Origin: Gaiellasilicea sp963731615
GTDB lineage: Bacteria; Actinomycetota; Thermoleophilia; Gaiellales; Gaiellaceae
Direction of reading: 5' to 3'
DNA: 64,000 nucleotides
Assembly: GCA_963731615.1 (NCBI GenBank)
Contig: CAVSWD010000002.1
Location: forward strand, 1-64,000
The translations under genes and the position numbers were made by a program. The notes under the pieces were generated by a model. The model was not told the origin of the DNA, made no database searches, and was given only the letters and a program-made list of their open reading frames with translations. Within the stretch, counting starts at the first letter, position 1; each line of letters opens with the position of its first letter. This document shows, piece after piece, positions 34,856 to 43,969 of this stretch.

Positions 34856-36067
34856 AGCGGGATCGTCTGCGGCAGGAGATAGGCGCAGAACCCGAGCGCG
34901 ATCAGCTGGGCGCGGCGGTCGTCCTCGGCGGCGGCGAGTGGGAGCGCCCAGATCGTGTACCAGGGCGCGAGCCACGGCGTCGTCGCGAGCACCAGACAGG
35001 CGGCGAGGCCCAGGCGGGCGCGGCCGCGCAGGGCTTCGCGCGCGAGCCAGGCGAGTCCCGCCACGAGCGCGATTGCCGCGAGGCCGAGCGCAACGGCGGA
35101 CGGGACGCCGAGCTGCTCGACCCGGTTCGGGAGGGCGTAGCTCGTCTGCCCCTCCGCGTTCCGCGCGAGCGGGCCGAACGCGCGCAGCCAGTCGAGCCCG
35201 TAACGCCAGGTCGCGAGCGCCACGAACACCGTGGCGGCGACAGCGAAGCCGCGGTGGCTCACATTCCGGCCGGTGGCGCGGGCCTCGAGCACCCGCAGCG
35301 CGAAGAAGAGCAGCGGAATCCACTTGATCAGCACGGCGCCGACCCAAGCGGCCGCGGCGAGCCCACGCCTACCGGCGGCCGCGAGCGCAAGCGCGCCGAG
35401 GACGAGCGCCGTCATCAGCGCATCGTTGTGGCCGCCGCCCGCGAAGTGGACGGCGAAGAGCGGGTTCCAGCCGACGAGCATTGCTGCGTATGGCCGATCG
35501 CGTGCAAGCCGAGCGGCCAGCAGGACGCACGCGAGCACGGCCAGCGCGGCCATCGTCTTGAAGATCCACGCGGCCGCTGCCGCCGACGTGCCGGAGACGA
35601 GCGCAACAACCTCGGAGACGAGCGTGAACGCAGGCCCGTAGACCGAGGTGGTGTCGCGCCACGCCGCGCCCGCGTACTCGTACGAGGGGTCGTCCGGGAA
35701 GTCACTCGGAACGTCGGCGTAGGGGTTGCCGTCGTTTGCCGTGGCGATGCGGCCGTACTCCCAGTACGTCCACGCGTCGGTCGAGAGTAGGAGCGGCCCC
35801 GCCAGCGGCAGCAGCTGGATCACGATCGCAGCCGCCAGCACAGCCCGGAGGGCGGGTCGCCGTCGCCGGGCGAGCAGTAAAGCGGCGACGATAGACGAGA
35901 AACGCGGCCGCCAGCAGCGCCAGGAACACCGGGCCGAGACTGCCGCCGCCGGCACGGCCCGCGTCCGCCGGGACGAGCGGCGCGCCCTCGATCCAGGCAC
36001 AGGCGACGCACGCCCCGACGAGGAGCGCGACTGCGCCGGCCGCCAGCAGCGAGCCGCGCGCGTGCAC
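34852..36067 (-). CDS. MptB-like GT-C mannosyltransferase (frameshifted)
   Basis: Integral membrane polyprenyl-phosphomannose-dependent transferase of the MptA/MptB/GT87 kind. Blocks: STDAWTYWEYGRIA (about 75-90), NPYADVP, SVYGPAFTLVSEV, and the loop AGGGHNDALMTALVLG, then PWLAPWYTIWALPLA near the end. GTG start at 36067 gives a normal first helix, but the frame must change at the AAA run 35900-35902; removing one base restores continuous reading (AAFSSIVAALLLARR). Convergent with DUF2079 (4-bp overlap). Probable sequence error, or a recent pseudogene. Confidence 0.72.
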
Positions 36068-36080
36068 CGTCAGCGCGGGA

Positions 36081-38324
36081 TCATTCGGGATCCGGCTCGG
36101 TCGGCGGTGGCGGCAGAGGCTCGGTCGGCGTCGGGGCAGGCTCGGTCGGCGGTGGCGGCAGCGGCACAGTCGTGGCGGGCGGAGGCCTGGACGCAGGCGG
36201 CGCGTCGGGGACGGTCTCGGTCTCGCCCGCGGCGGGGCCGGACTCGGACTGCTCTGACGTCTCCGTCGTCTCGGGATCGGCGTCAGCGCTGCTGCCGCCG
36301 CTGCCGCTGTAGTAGCCGAACGAGCGTGCGTACTGCCCGCGCTCGAGCTCCGTCCACTCCGGCCAGTCCTTGGGCTCCTCGAAGTCGACCGGCTCGAGGC
36401 CGCCGATCGCAGAGCTCATGAACAGCCGCCAGATCTGCGCCGGGAAGCTGCCTCCGGTGACCTGGATCCCGTGCACGCTCTGCATCGAGATCTTCCCCTT
36501 CGGATAGCCGACCCAGACAGTCGTGCCGAGCCGCGGCGTGTAGCCGCAGAACCACGCGTCGGACCACTCCTCGGTCGTGCCGGTCTTACCGGCCGCCGGA
36601 TGGCCGTAGTCGGCACCGACGCCGGTGCCGTAGTCGACGTTCTGCTCGAGAATCCGCGTGACCGTGTAGGCGACGCCGTCGGAGATCACCCGCTTGCGCT
36701 TCGGCTTGCCCCACCCGGCCTCTTTGTCCTCGCCGGTTGGGAGCACGACCTTGCGGATCGCCATCGGCTCGGAGTGGATGCCGCCGGCCGCCAGCGTCGC
36801 GTAGGCGGAGGCCATGTCGAGCGGTGAAACGTCCATGGCCCCGAGTCCAATCGAAGGGACGTAGTCCCCCTCGACCGTGAGCGGCGTCCGCACACCGAGC
36901 TTCGTCGCCATCTCGCCGACAGCCTCGGGGGTGACGTCGAGCGTCAGCTGGGCATAGACGGTGTTGTCCGAACGGAGCGTGGCCCGTTCGATCGTCGTCC
37001 AGCCGGTGTAGTCGTGACCGTAGGTCTCGGGGCACCACCAGCTGCCGTCCTCGCAGTTGCCGTTCGGGTCGGGCCGATAGAAGAACGGGGCCGAGAGGTA
37101 AGACGTCGTGGCGGGGTTGACGCCCTTCTCGACCGCGGCGGCGAGGACGAACGTCTTGAAGGTCGAGCCTGATTGCCGCCGGGCCTGCGAGAGCAGGTTG
37201 AACTGGTTCTTTCGGTTCCCGGGGATCACCGCTGTCATGGCGCGGATGGCGCCGTTCTTGGGATTGATCGAGATCACGGCGGCAGCGGGATCGGTCGGCT
37301 CCGAGAGCGTGTCCCGGATCGACTTCTGCGCCGCGCGCTGGAAGCGCGGGTCGATCGTCGTGTAGACCTTGAGCCCGCCCGAGCGGACGGTGGCCGCGCC
37401 GTACTCGGCGATCAGCTGGTCACGGACGTAGCTGAAGAAGTACGGCTCGCGGATCGTCGTGTAGAGCTTGCCGGCCTTCAGGCCGAGGCCGCGCTCGAGC
37501 GCCCAGTCGTACTGGTCGCGCTTGATCAGTCCTTCGTTCAACATCGCCCGCAGCACCTGGTTGCGGCGCGCGGTCGCGATCTCGGTCCGGTTGAACGGGT
37601 CGTAGGCCGAGGGCGCTTGAGGGAGCCCGGCGAGGAGCGCCGCCTCCGGCAGATTGAGGGCGGCCGCCGGCTTCGAGAAGTAGGTCTGCGCCGCGGCCTC
37701 GATCCCGTAGGCGAGATTGCCGTAGTAGACCTGGTTCATGTACGTCACGAGGATCCGCGGCTTCGACCAGGAGTCGTGGAGCTTGATCGCGAGGCAGGCC
37801 TCCTTCAGCTTGCGCTCGACGGTGCGCTCCCGACTGATGTAGAGGTTGCGCACCAGCTGCTGGGTGATCGTCGAGCCGCCCTCGACCACCTCGCCGGCAT
37901 TGACGTTCTTCCAGAGGGCGCGGGCGATGCCCTCGACGTCGATGCCGCCGTGCTCGTAGAAGCGGCGGTCCTCGATCGCGACCGTCGCCTTCGGCATCCA
38001 CGGGCTGATCCGGTCGAGCGGCACGGGCTGACGGTTCCGCTCTGCGGGGATCGAGCCCAGGATCGAGTTGTTGGCGGCATAGATGAACGAGTTCTGGCCG
38101 ATCGAGACCGGCCGCAGCGCGTTCAGGTCGCAGGAGGAGCCGAAGGTCGCGACTCCCGTGACGGCCGCGCCGCCGACGACGAAGAGCAGTGCGACCATCG
38201 CGGTGAGAGCGAGGACGAACGCCCGGCGGCGATGCTGCTTGCGCTGGACGCGCTTCCGCTTCCGGCGGCGGCGCGCATAGACGTCGTCCTCGGGCGCGCG
38301 TCCCCCGCCTCGTGAGGGCGTCAT
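36081..38324 (-). CDS. Penicillin-binding protein 1A, bifunctional peptidoglycan synthase
   Basis: 747 residues. Very basic cytoplasmic start (ARRRRKRKRVQRKQHRRR), a transmembrane helix (about 35-58), GT51 glycosyltransferase domain with catalytic Glu118 in VAIEDRRFYEHGG and GGSTITQQLVRNLY, then the transpeptidase domain with Ser387 in SGSTFKTF (SxxK), LRSDNTVY (SxN) and AAGKTGTTEE (KTG). The last 70 residues are an extracytoplasmic low-complexity tail, first Ser/Glu/Thr then Pro/Thr/Glu rich. ATG 38324 overlaps the mscS TGA. Confidence 0.95.
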   Translation of the reverse strand: MTPSRGGGRAPEDDVYARRRRKRKRVQRKQHRRRAFVLALTAMVALLFVVGGAAVTGVATFGSSCDLNALRPVSIGQNSFIYAANNSILGSIPAERNRQPVPLDRISPWMPKATVAIEDRRFYEHGGIDVEGIARALWKNVNAGEVVEGGSTITQQLVRNLYISRERTVERKLKEACLAIKLHDSWSKPRILVTYMNQVYYGNLAYGIEAAAQTYFSKPAAALNLPEAALLAGLPQAPSAYDPFNRTEIATARRNQVLRAMLNEGLIKRDQYDWALERGLGLKAGKLYTTIREPYFFSYVRDQLIAEYGAATVRSGGLKVYTTIDPRFQRAAQKSIRDTLSEPTDPAAAVISINPKNGAIRAMTAVIPGNRKNQFNLLSQARRQSGSTFKTFVLAAAVEKGVNPATTSYLSAPFFYRPDPNGNCEDGSWWCPETYGHDYTGWTTIERATLRSDNTVYAQLTLDVTPEAVGEMATKLGVRTPLTVEGDYVPSIGLGAMDVSPLDMASAYATLAAGGIHSEPMAIRKVVLPTGEDKEAGWGKPKRKRVISDGVAYTVTRILEQNVDYGTGVGADYGHPAAGKTGTTEEWSDAWFCGYTPRLGTTVWVGYPKGKISMQSVHGIQVTGGSFPAQIWRLFMSSAIGGLEPVDFEEPKDWPEWTELERGQYARSFGYYSGSGGSSADADPETTETSEQSESGPAAGETETVPDAPPASRPPPATTVPLPPPPTEPAPTPTEPLPPPPTEPDPE
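36084..36175. repeat. Short GC-rich direct repeats coding the PBP1A proline-rich tail
   Basis: The unit GGCTCGGTCGGCG followed by GTGGCGGCAG occurs two full times with a degenerate middle copy, coding repeats of LPPPPTEP/APTPTEP at the end of PBP1A. Likely to vary in copy number between strains and easy to misassemble. Confidence 0.6.
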
Positions 38325-39043
38325 GCGTACATTCCCTGCTCGCGCAGGCGCTCGTGGACGCGCAGCCGCAGGTCGTGCTCGAGCTGCTCAGCGGCGGCCT
38401 CGCTCTCGGTCCACACTCGCAGCGTCAGGGTCGGCGACCCCTCGAGCGAGCTGACGAAGACCTCGTCCCGCTCGCCGGGCGCCTCCGCACGGAAGGTCTC
38501 GAGAAGCGGGCGAAGGTCGGCTGTGGACGGAACCTGCACGGTGACCTCGGCGTACTTGGCGGCGCTGCGAATCGTGGAGTTGCGGATGGTATCCGAGGCG
38601 AGCTTCTCGTTCGGGATCACGAGCCGTGCGTTGTCCGCGGTGCGAATGAAGGTGTACATCAGCCCGATCTCCTCGACCGCCCCTTCGACGCCGTCGACCT
38701 CGACCCAGTCGCCGAGTCGCAGCGGTTGCGTCGTCGCGATCATCAGCCCGGCGACGAAGTTCCCGAGCGTCCGCTGCGAGGCGAAGCCGATCACGAGGCC
38801 GATCACCGCAGACGATGCGAGCAGGCCTCCGGCGACCGCCCGGATTTGGGGAATGACGAGCAGCGCCGAGAGCCCGCCGACGATGATGATCACCGCCGCG
38901 ACCGAGCGGCGCAGGACCCGGTAGCGCGTCAGCGCCTGCGGCGAGCGGTCTGCAGCCAGGATCCGGCGGTCGATCAGGCGCGCGAGCACAGCGGTCGCCA
39001 CCAGGACGATCACGATCACGAGCAAGCGCTGCCACGGCTCCAT
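38321..39043 (-). CDS. MscS-family mechanosensitive ion channel
   Basis: 240-residue small-conductance mechanosensitive channel. Three hydrophobic helices (about 7-27, 47-68 and 75-100) are followed by the pore/TM3b and beta domain with the family motif QRTLGNFVAGLMIATTQPLRLGDWVEVDG, then VIPNEKLASDTIRN. ATG 39043 (MEPWQRL) chosen; an upstream ATG at 39082 lacks a ribosome-binding site and approaches the divergent CPBP start. Start of a two-gene unit with PBP1A, whose start overlaps its stop. Confidence 0.9.
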   Translation of the reverse strand: MEPWQRLLVIVIVLVATAVLARLIDRRILAADRSPQALTRYRVLRRSVAAVIIIVGGLSALLVIPQIRAVAGGLLASSAVIGLVIGFASQRTLGNFVAGLMIATTQPLRLGDWVEVDGVEGAVEEIGLMYTFIRTADNARLVIPNEKLASDTIRNSTIRSAAKYAEVTVQVPSTADLRPLLETFRAEAPGERDEVFVSSLEGSPTLTLRVWTESEAAAEQLEHDLRLRVHERLREQGMYA

Positions 39044-39092
39044 CTGCCTGGGATTCGACGGCGGCGCGCTCGTCCCTATCATCGCGGGGGCC

Positions 39093-39770
39093 GTGGAGAC
39101 CCAGCACAGCAAGCAGAGTCGGGTGGACGGGCGCCTCGTCGCGTGGGCGAGCCTCGTCCTCTTCCTGGCGCTGATCGGCTACGCGAGCCGGGTGACCGGC
39201 GGCAAGCCTCCCGAGAACGCGCTCTATCGCTACGAGACGGCGATCGGCGGGCTGTTCATCTACGGCGTGCTGCTCCTGCTCCTCCTCTGGATCGCGCGGG
39301 GGCTGCCGACGCGGGAGTTCTTCGCCCTGCGCCGGCCGCGATCCTGGCCGAGCGCCCTCGGTCTCGCGCTCGCGGCCTACGCGGCGATCTTCGTCGGCGC
39401 CGGCATCATCCTGATTGCACTGGACGCCGGCGACGAGCAGGGACTGACGCCGGACGCGTGGGACTCGAGTCGAGCGGGCGCCTACGCGGCGAACTTCGTC
39501 ACCGTCGCCTTTGCCGGGCCGATCGTCGAGGAGTTGATGTACCGCGGCGCCGGGATGACTCTGCTGGCTCGCTACGGGGCCACGGCCGCGGTCCTGCTGA
39601 CTGCGCTCGGTTTCGGGCTGGGACACGGTCTGCTGCTCGCACTGCTTGCCCTCGTCTTCTTCGGGATCGTCACCGCGGTACTGAGACTGAAGACCGACAG
39701 CATCTACCCGTGCATGCTCGTGCACTGCGCGTTCAACGCGACGAGCTTGATCGTCGCCGTTGCGGTCTGA
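39093..39770 (+). CDS. CPBP-family intramembrane glutamic endopeptidase
   Basis: 225-residue membrane protein of the Rce1/CPBP group. Motif 1 is IVEELMYRGAGM (Glu-Glu and Arg), motif 2 is FGLGHGLLLALLALVFFG (His), and motif 3 is MLVHCAFNAT (His and Asn). About six helices. Substrate unknown; family members process prenylated proteins, peptides or act in anti-sigma proteolysis. GTG start at 39093. 21 bp before the L,D-transpeptidase gene. Confidence 0.9.
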   Translation: METQHSKQSRVDGRLVAWASLVLFLALIGYASRVTGGKPPENALYRYETAIGGLFIYGVLLLLLLWIARGLPTREFFALRRPRSWPSALGLALAAYAAIFVGAGIILIALDAGDEQGLTPDAWDSSRAGAYAANFVTVAFAGPIVEELMYRGAGMTLLARYGATAAVLLTALGFGLGHGLLLALLALVFFGIVTAVLRLKTDSIYPCMLVHCAFNATSLIVAVAV

Positions 39771-39791
39771 CCGCCGGAGTATTCTCGGCGC

Positions 39792-41117
39792 ATGCGCGGC
39801 GCGATCGTCCTGCTCGCCGGTCTCGCCTTCGCGGGTGCAGCCGACGCTGCGCCTCCTCTCGTCACCGCCGCCGCGACACCGGCCACCGGGGTTGCCCCCC
39901 TACGCGTGACGCTGACGGCAACCGGCGATGCCGCTTCCTACACCTGGGAGCTGGGCGACGGCACTACTGCCGAAGGCGCCGTGGCCGCCCACGTCTACGC
40001 AGCGGGCCGGTTCGTCGCGACCGTGACGGCCACGAACGCGGGGGGCGAGTCGGCGCAGGCGCAGGTCGCGGTCAACGTCGTCCGGCGCACGATCACGCTG
40101 GAGGTACCGAAGGGTGCCGGCTACGGCACCGCCGGAATCCTCGCCGGATCGCTGCGGCCGACGGTGCGTGGCGCCCGGGTTCAGATCTATCGCGGCCGAG
40201 TGTTCGTCACGGCGGCGAGGGTGGGCGCGAACGGGCGCTTCAAGACGACGGTGCGGCTTCGCTCGCCGGGCCCCTACCAGGCCCGCTACGGCGCGGCACG
40301 CTCCGGGCAGCGCTCGGTGCAGCTCCGGCCGAGGATCGTGGCGCCGCTGCTCTCCACGGTTCCGGTCGGAGGTGCTCTGACGCTCCGACCAAAGCTCGTT
40401 CCCGCCGGCGCCGGCGCGTTGAAGATCCGCGTACTGCTGAACGGCAAGCTCGTGCGGCCGCGAGCGGGACGGCTGCCGACTGGCCGCGCCGGGACGCTCC
40501 GCGTCGAGCTGGCGAGCACGCCGAGGCCCGGATACCGAGCGGTTCGCCGGGTCGTGACTTCCGAGGTCGTCCTGCCCTCGCTCGCACCAGGAGCCCGCGG
40601 GCCGAGTGTGCGCGCCCTCGAGCGCAGGCTCGCAGAGCTTCGCTACGCGATCCGGGGGATCGACAGCGCCTACGGCTCGGACACCTACGAGGCGGTGCTC
40701 GCGTTCCAGAAGGTGCATGGCCTGCCGCGGACGGGACGGGTCGAGCCGTGGCTCTGGCGGCGTCTCGCCCGAGCCGGCATTCCGCGCGCGGCCCGTACCG
40801 GCAGCTACCTCGAGGTCGACAAGACGCGGCAGGTGCTCTTCGAGGTGCGGGGCGGGGAGGTGGTACGCGTCGTCCACGTCTCGACCGGGGCAACGGGGAA
40901 CACGCCGCTCGGTAGCTGGAGCGTCTATCGCAAGGTCGGCGGCTGGGACTGGGTGCTCTGGTACCCGATGTACTTCAAGGGCGGCTTCGCGATCCACGGC
41001 TACCCCTCGGTGCCGGCGTATCCCGCCTCGCACGGTTGCGTTCGCATCCCGATGTGGCTCGCGTCTCGACTTTTCGGCGCGCACGACTACGGTACGACCG
41101 TCTTCGTCCACCTGTGA
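39792..41117 (+). CDS. Secreted L,D-transpeptidase with PKD and peptidoglycan-binding domains
   Basis: 441 residues. Signal peptide (MRGAIVLLAGLAFAGAADA), a PKD-like domain (about 25-95: YTWELGDGTTAEGAVAAHVY), a beta-rich linker region, a PG_binding_1 domain (about 260-315: GPSVRALERRLAELRY, TYEAVLAFQKVHGLP) and a C-terminal YkuD domain with the catalytic motif HGYPSVPAYPASHGCVRIP (His and Cys). Makes 3-3 or protein-to-peptidoglycan links in the cell wall. Stop overlaps the next gene's GTG. Confidence 0.93.
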   Translation: MRGAIVLLAGLAFAGAADAAPPLVTAAATPATGVAPLRVTLTATGDAASYTWELGDGTTAEGAVAAHVYAAGRFVATVTATNAGGESAQAQVAVNVVRRTITLEVPKGAGYGTAGILAGSLRPTVRGARVQIYRGRVFVTAARVGANGRFKTTVRLRSPGPYQARYGAARSGQRSVQLRPRIVAPLLSTVPVGGALTLRPKLVPAGAGALKIRVLLNGKLVRPRAGRLPTGRAGTLRVELASTPRPGYRAVRRVVTSEVVLPSLAPGARGPSVRALERRLAELRYAIRGIDSAYGSDTYEAVLAFQKVHGLPRTGRVEPWLWRRLARAGIPRAARTGSYLEVDKTRQVLFEVRGGEVVRVVHVSTGATGNTPLGSWSVYRKVGGWDWVLWYPMYFKGGFAIHGYPSVPAYPASHGCVRIPMWLASRLFGAHDYGTTVFVHL

Positions 41118-41407
41118 ACATGAATACCGACGCCAACGACCCGCTGATCAAGCAGCTGCGCGAGCAGCTCTCCGACAACGACGTGCGGATCGTCGAGGCA
41201 GTGAACGCGCGACTGAAGCTCGTCGCGCAGCTGAAGCGCGTCAAGGAGGAGCGTGGGATCGCGTTCCTCGACCCGGCGCGGGAGGAGTGGATGCTCCAGT
41301 TCCTGAGCCGTGCGAACCGCGGCCCGCTCTCACCGGATGGCCTGCGCGAGATCTACACCGAGCTGCTCGACCTGACGAAGCGCGAGATCGGCCGCGGCGA
41401 AGGCTAG
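41114..41407 (+). CDS. Chorismate mutase, AroQ type II
   Basis: 97-residue all-helical mutase converting chorismate to prephenate for Phe and Tyr. It follows the CM_2 pattern: LREQLSDNDVRIVEAVNARLKLVAQLKRVKEE, then FLDPAREEWMLQFL and the third helix SPDGLREIYTELLDLT. The active-site Arg, Lys and Glu positions appear filled. GTG 41114 overlaps the transpeptidase stop; ATG 41120 is an alternative. No other aromatic pathway genes are nearby. Confidence 0.88.
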   Translation: MNMNTDANDPLIKQLREQLSDNDVRIVEAVNARLKLVAQLKRVKEERGIAFLDPAREEWMLQFLSRANRGPLSPDGLREIYTELLDLTKREIGRGEG

Positions 41408-41937
41408 GGCTCGTCCGGCCCCGCGGCGAACTCGTCCGGCGAGACGGTGTCGAGGAACGCCCGAAACTCGTCCGGGTCGAGCTCGGCCAGCGGTGGCACT
41501 CCGGCGGCGCTCGCAATCTCCTCGTCGGTTGCATCTCCCTCGAACTCGACGCCCGACTCCTCTATCACCTCGTCGGAGACGTAGATCTTCGCGCCCGACC
41601 GCACTGCCAGAGCGATCGCATCCGAGGGGCGCGAGTCGACCTCGATCTCGGATCCGTTCTGCTGAAGCGTGATCCGCGCGTAGTAGGTGTTCTCCCGCAT
41701 CTCGGTGACCGCGACCGAGATCACCTCCGCGTCGAGCTGCCCGACCAGGTCGTTCAGCAGGTCGTGAGTCATCGGCCGTGCCGGCGAGTGGTTCTGCAGC
41801 TTGACGAGAATCGCCGCAGCTTCGGGGTGGCCGATCCAGATCGGGAGGAACCGGTTGCCGTCGGCCGTCTTCAGGAGCACGATCGGCTGCTTGCCGACCA
41901 TGTCGAAGCTGACACCGTAGATGACCATTTCGCGCAT
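41404..41937 (-). CDS. Bifunctional nuclease family protein (BFN/DUF151)
   Basis: 177 residues. The DUF151 core has VLLKTADGNRFLPIWIGHPEAAAI (about 21-44), RPMTHDLLNDLV, FYARITL-like YYARITLQQNGSEIEVDSRPSDAIALAVR and IYVSDEVIEESGV. Homologues have RNase/DNase activity (plant BBD1, Mycobacterium Rv1829). The acidic tail (about 130-177) probably carries no fold. Stop overlaps the chorismate mutase stop by 4 bp. Confidence 0.9.
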   Translation of the reverse strand: MREMVIYGVSFDMVGKQPIVLLKTADGNRFLPIWIGHPEAAAILVKLQNHSPARPMTHDLLNDLVGQLDAEVISVAVTEMRENTYYARITLQQNGSEIEVDSRPSDAIALAVRSGAKIYVSDEVIEESGVEFEGDATDEEIASAAGVPPLAELDPDEFRAFLDTVSPDEFAAGPDEP

Positions 41938-41981
41938 CTTCCCCGGGCCTCTCGATCAGTGTAGCCAGCGGCTGCTGCGAA

Positions 41982-42137
41982 TCAGCTCCGAAGCGAGAGC
42001 TCGGCGACGCGCACGCGGAGCCGCTCGCCCGTCTCCGTCACCTCGACGTCGGCACACCGGTCGGGCACGCCCATGGGATCGAGCCCGCGCAGCACGCAGG
42101 CTTTGCCCTGGTAGATGACAACCGCTCCGATCCGCAT
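41982..42137 (-). CDS. Small conserved-looking protein of 51 residues
   Basis: Short reading frame between the BFN gene and tRNA-Ile, same strand. It begins MRIGAVVIYQGKACVLRG and continues LDPMGVPDRCADVEVTETG to VAELSLRS. The pattern of alternating hydrophobic residues, Gly turns and no long helix suggests a small SH3-like beta barrel. ATG 42137 has only a weak ribosome-binding site. Codon third positions are strongly GC biased, as in true genes here. I do not recognise a family; it is 44 bp upstream of the BFN start and may be cotranscribed. Confidence 0.6.
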   Translation of the reverse strand: MRIGAVVIYQGKACVLRGLDPMGVPDRCADVEVTETGERLRVRVAELSLRS

Positions 42138-42227
42138 ATCCGCAGCGCGCCACCGCAGGCGCGCTCGATGTTGTCGGCACCTCAGGCCCGCTTGACGATC
42201 CCTGTTTCGAGGATGCCCGCAGAGAGG

Positions 42228-42301
<74 letters not shown>

Positions 42302-42329
42302 GCGCAGTCGAACACCACGCAGCCGGGCG

Positions 42330-42335
42330 ATTGTA
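42330..42335 (-). promoter_or_regulatory. Possible -10 element for tRNA-Ile
   Basis: TACAAT on the minus strand at 42335-42330, about 29 bp before the mature tRNA 5' end, between the parB stop and the tRNA. No good -35 is visible at 16-18 bp, so confidence is low. Confidence 0.3.
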
Positions 42336-42336
42336 G

Positions 42337-43191
42337 CTACAAGCTTTCGAGCACCTCGACGAGCTCTTCGAGCCGAAGCTCCTCGCCGAAGTGGATCTCG
42401 AGCCTGCCTGCGCTGACGCGTGCCGGCAGGCCCGTCAACCGCTCGGCGGCGCCACGGGCGCGCTCGGCGAGGGCAGGATCGACCTGCGCCGTCGCAGCCC
42501 GCGGGCGGCGCGCCGCACCACCTTCCTGGGCGGCCTTCTCGGCCGCGCGAACGGACATCCCGTCGCGGACGATCCGCTTCGCGAGCTTCTTGCGCGCGTC
42601 GTGATCCGGCAGCGCGAGGACGGCGCGAGCGTGCCCCTCGGTCAGCTCGCCGCGCGCGACCATCCAGAGCACCTCCTCGGGCAGCTCGAGCAAGCGCAAC
42701 CGGTTCGAGACTGCCGGCTTCGAGCGACCGACACGCTCCGCCACGTCACCGAGCGAGAGCTCGAACTCGTCCACGAGCGACGCGTACGCACGCGCCTCCT
42801 CGACGGGGGAGAGCTGCTCTCGAGCGACATTCTCGACCAGCGCGAGCAAGAGCGAGTCGCGGTCGTCGGCCTCACGCACGAGCGCCGGCAGCACCTCGAT
42901 CCCGGCCTCGCGGGCCGCACGCCAGCGCCGCTCGCCGGCGATCAGCTCGTACCCGCCCGCCGTGCGCGGGCGCACCACGACCGGCTGGAGCAGCCCCTGC
43001 TGCTTGATCGAGCTCGCGAGTCCCGTCGTCGCCTCGGGCTCGAAGCGCCGGCGGGGCTGCCGCGGATTCGGGTGGATCGTGTCGACCGGAAGCTGCGCGA
43101 GCTGCGTCGCGTTCGCGTCGGCGCCGCCGATGAGGACCTCGAGCCCGCGGCCGAGACCGCGGCGGGGAGTCGTGCTAGCGCCGTTCGACAA
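42337..43191 (-). CDS. parB: Chromosome partitioning protein ParB
   Basis: CTP-dependent DNA clamp that loads at parS and organises origins. 284 residues. N-terminal RRGLGRGLEVLIGG, CTPase region with NPRQPRRRFE, GYELIAGERRWRAA and LALVENVAREQLSPVEEARAY, a helix-turn-helix (SLGDVAERVGRSKPAVSNRLRLLEL), and a C-terminal dimerisation segment. TTG 43191 overlaps the end of parA by 17 bp and is the only start that keeps the N-terminus. A candidate parS lies at 25605-25620. Confidence 0.95.
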   Translation of the reverse strand: MSNGASTTPRRGLGRGLEVLIGGADANATQLAQLPVDTIHPNPRQPRRRFEPEATTGLASSIKQQGLLQPVVVRPRTAGGYELIAGERRWRAAREAGIEVLPALVREADDRDSLLLALVENVAREQLSPVEEARAYASLVDEFELSLGDVAERVGRSKPAVSNRLRLLELPEEVLWMVARGELTEGHARAVLALPDHDARKKLAKRIVRDGMSVRAAEKAAQEGGAARRPRAATAQVDPALAERARGAAERLTGLPARVSAGRLEIHFGEELRLEELVEVLESL

Positions 43192-43930
43192 GTTCCATCG
43201 CCACCTTCCAGTACGCCTCGGCGCCGCTCGAGTGCCGGGCGTATGCGATTGCGGGGAGGCCGTGGCTCGGCGCCTCCGCGAGACGTACCGACCGCGGCAC
43301 CGTCGTGGTGAAGACGAGGTCGCCGAAGTGCTGGCGGACCTCCGCCTCGACCTCGGCGGCAAGCCTCGTCCGCCCGTCGACCATCGTCAGCAGGATCCCG
43401 GCGAGGCCGAGCCTCGGATTCAGTCGCGCCTTGACGAGCTCGATCGAGCCGAGCAGCTGCGAGAGCCCCTCGAGCGCGTAGTACTCGGCCTGCACCGGCA
43501 CGATCACCTGGTCTGCGGCGGCGAGCGCGTTCACGGTCAGGGGCCCGAACGACGGCGGGCAGTCGAGGAAGACGAAGTCGTAGCGATCGCGGGCCGTGGC
43601 GAGCGAGCTCTGGAGAAAGCGATCGCCGCCGTCGTTCCGGGAGAGCTCGACGACAGCACCGGCCAGAGCGGGCTTCGCCGGCACGAGCGCGAGGTTGTCG
43701 AAGCGAGTCGGCCGGGCGACCTCGGCCACCGGCGCACCGTCCAGCAGGTCGTAGCTCGAGACGCCGTTCGCCTTCTCCCCGAGCCCCGAGGTCGCGTTGG
43801 CCTGCGGGTCGAGATCCACGAGCAGCGCCTGCTCGCCGGCCTCGGCCAGGCAAGCGGCGAGGTTGACCGCGGTCGTCGTCTTGCCGACCCCGCCCTTCTG
43901 GTTCGCGAGCGCATAGATAGTGCCGGCCAC
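43175..43930 (-). CDS. parA: Chromosome partitioning ATPase ParA/Soj
   Basis: 251-residue Walker-type ATPase that moves ParB-bound origins. Deviant Walker A ANQKGGVGKTTTAVNLAA (about 9-26) with the signature first Lys, DLDPQANATSGLG, Walker B FVFLDCPPSFGPL, and VPVQAEYYALEGLSQLL. GTG start at 43930. Normal origin-proximal partner of parB; divergent from the DUF6886-like gene over 39 bp. Confidence 0.96.
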   Translation of the reverse strand: MAGTIYALANQKGGVGKTTTAVNLAACLAEAGEQALLVDLDPQANATSGLGEKANGVSSYDLLDGAPVAEVARPTRFDNLALVPAKPALAGAVVELSRNDGGDRFLQSSLATARDRYDFVFLDCPPSFGPLTVNALAAADQVIVPVQAEYYALEGLSQLLGSIELVKARLNPRLGLAGILLTMVDGRTRLAAEVEAEVRQHFGDLVFTTTVPRSVRLAEAPSHGLPAIAYARHSSGAEAYWKVAMELVERR

Positions 43931-43969
43931 GGTTCGAGTCTAGAGAGGGGCTCGGACTATCCTGCCCGC

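Noticed and set aside
35880..35910. Programmed frameshifting in the mannosyltransferase, rsmG or nfeD
   Set aside because: No slippery heptamer or downstream stimulator; simple homopolymer-type indels explain these better.
36084..36175. CRISPR-like repeat
   Set aside because: The repeats are short, without unique spacers of constant length, and encode the Pro-rich tail of PBP1A.
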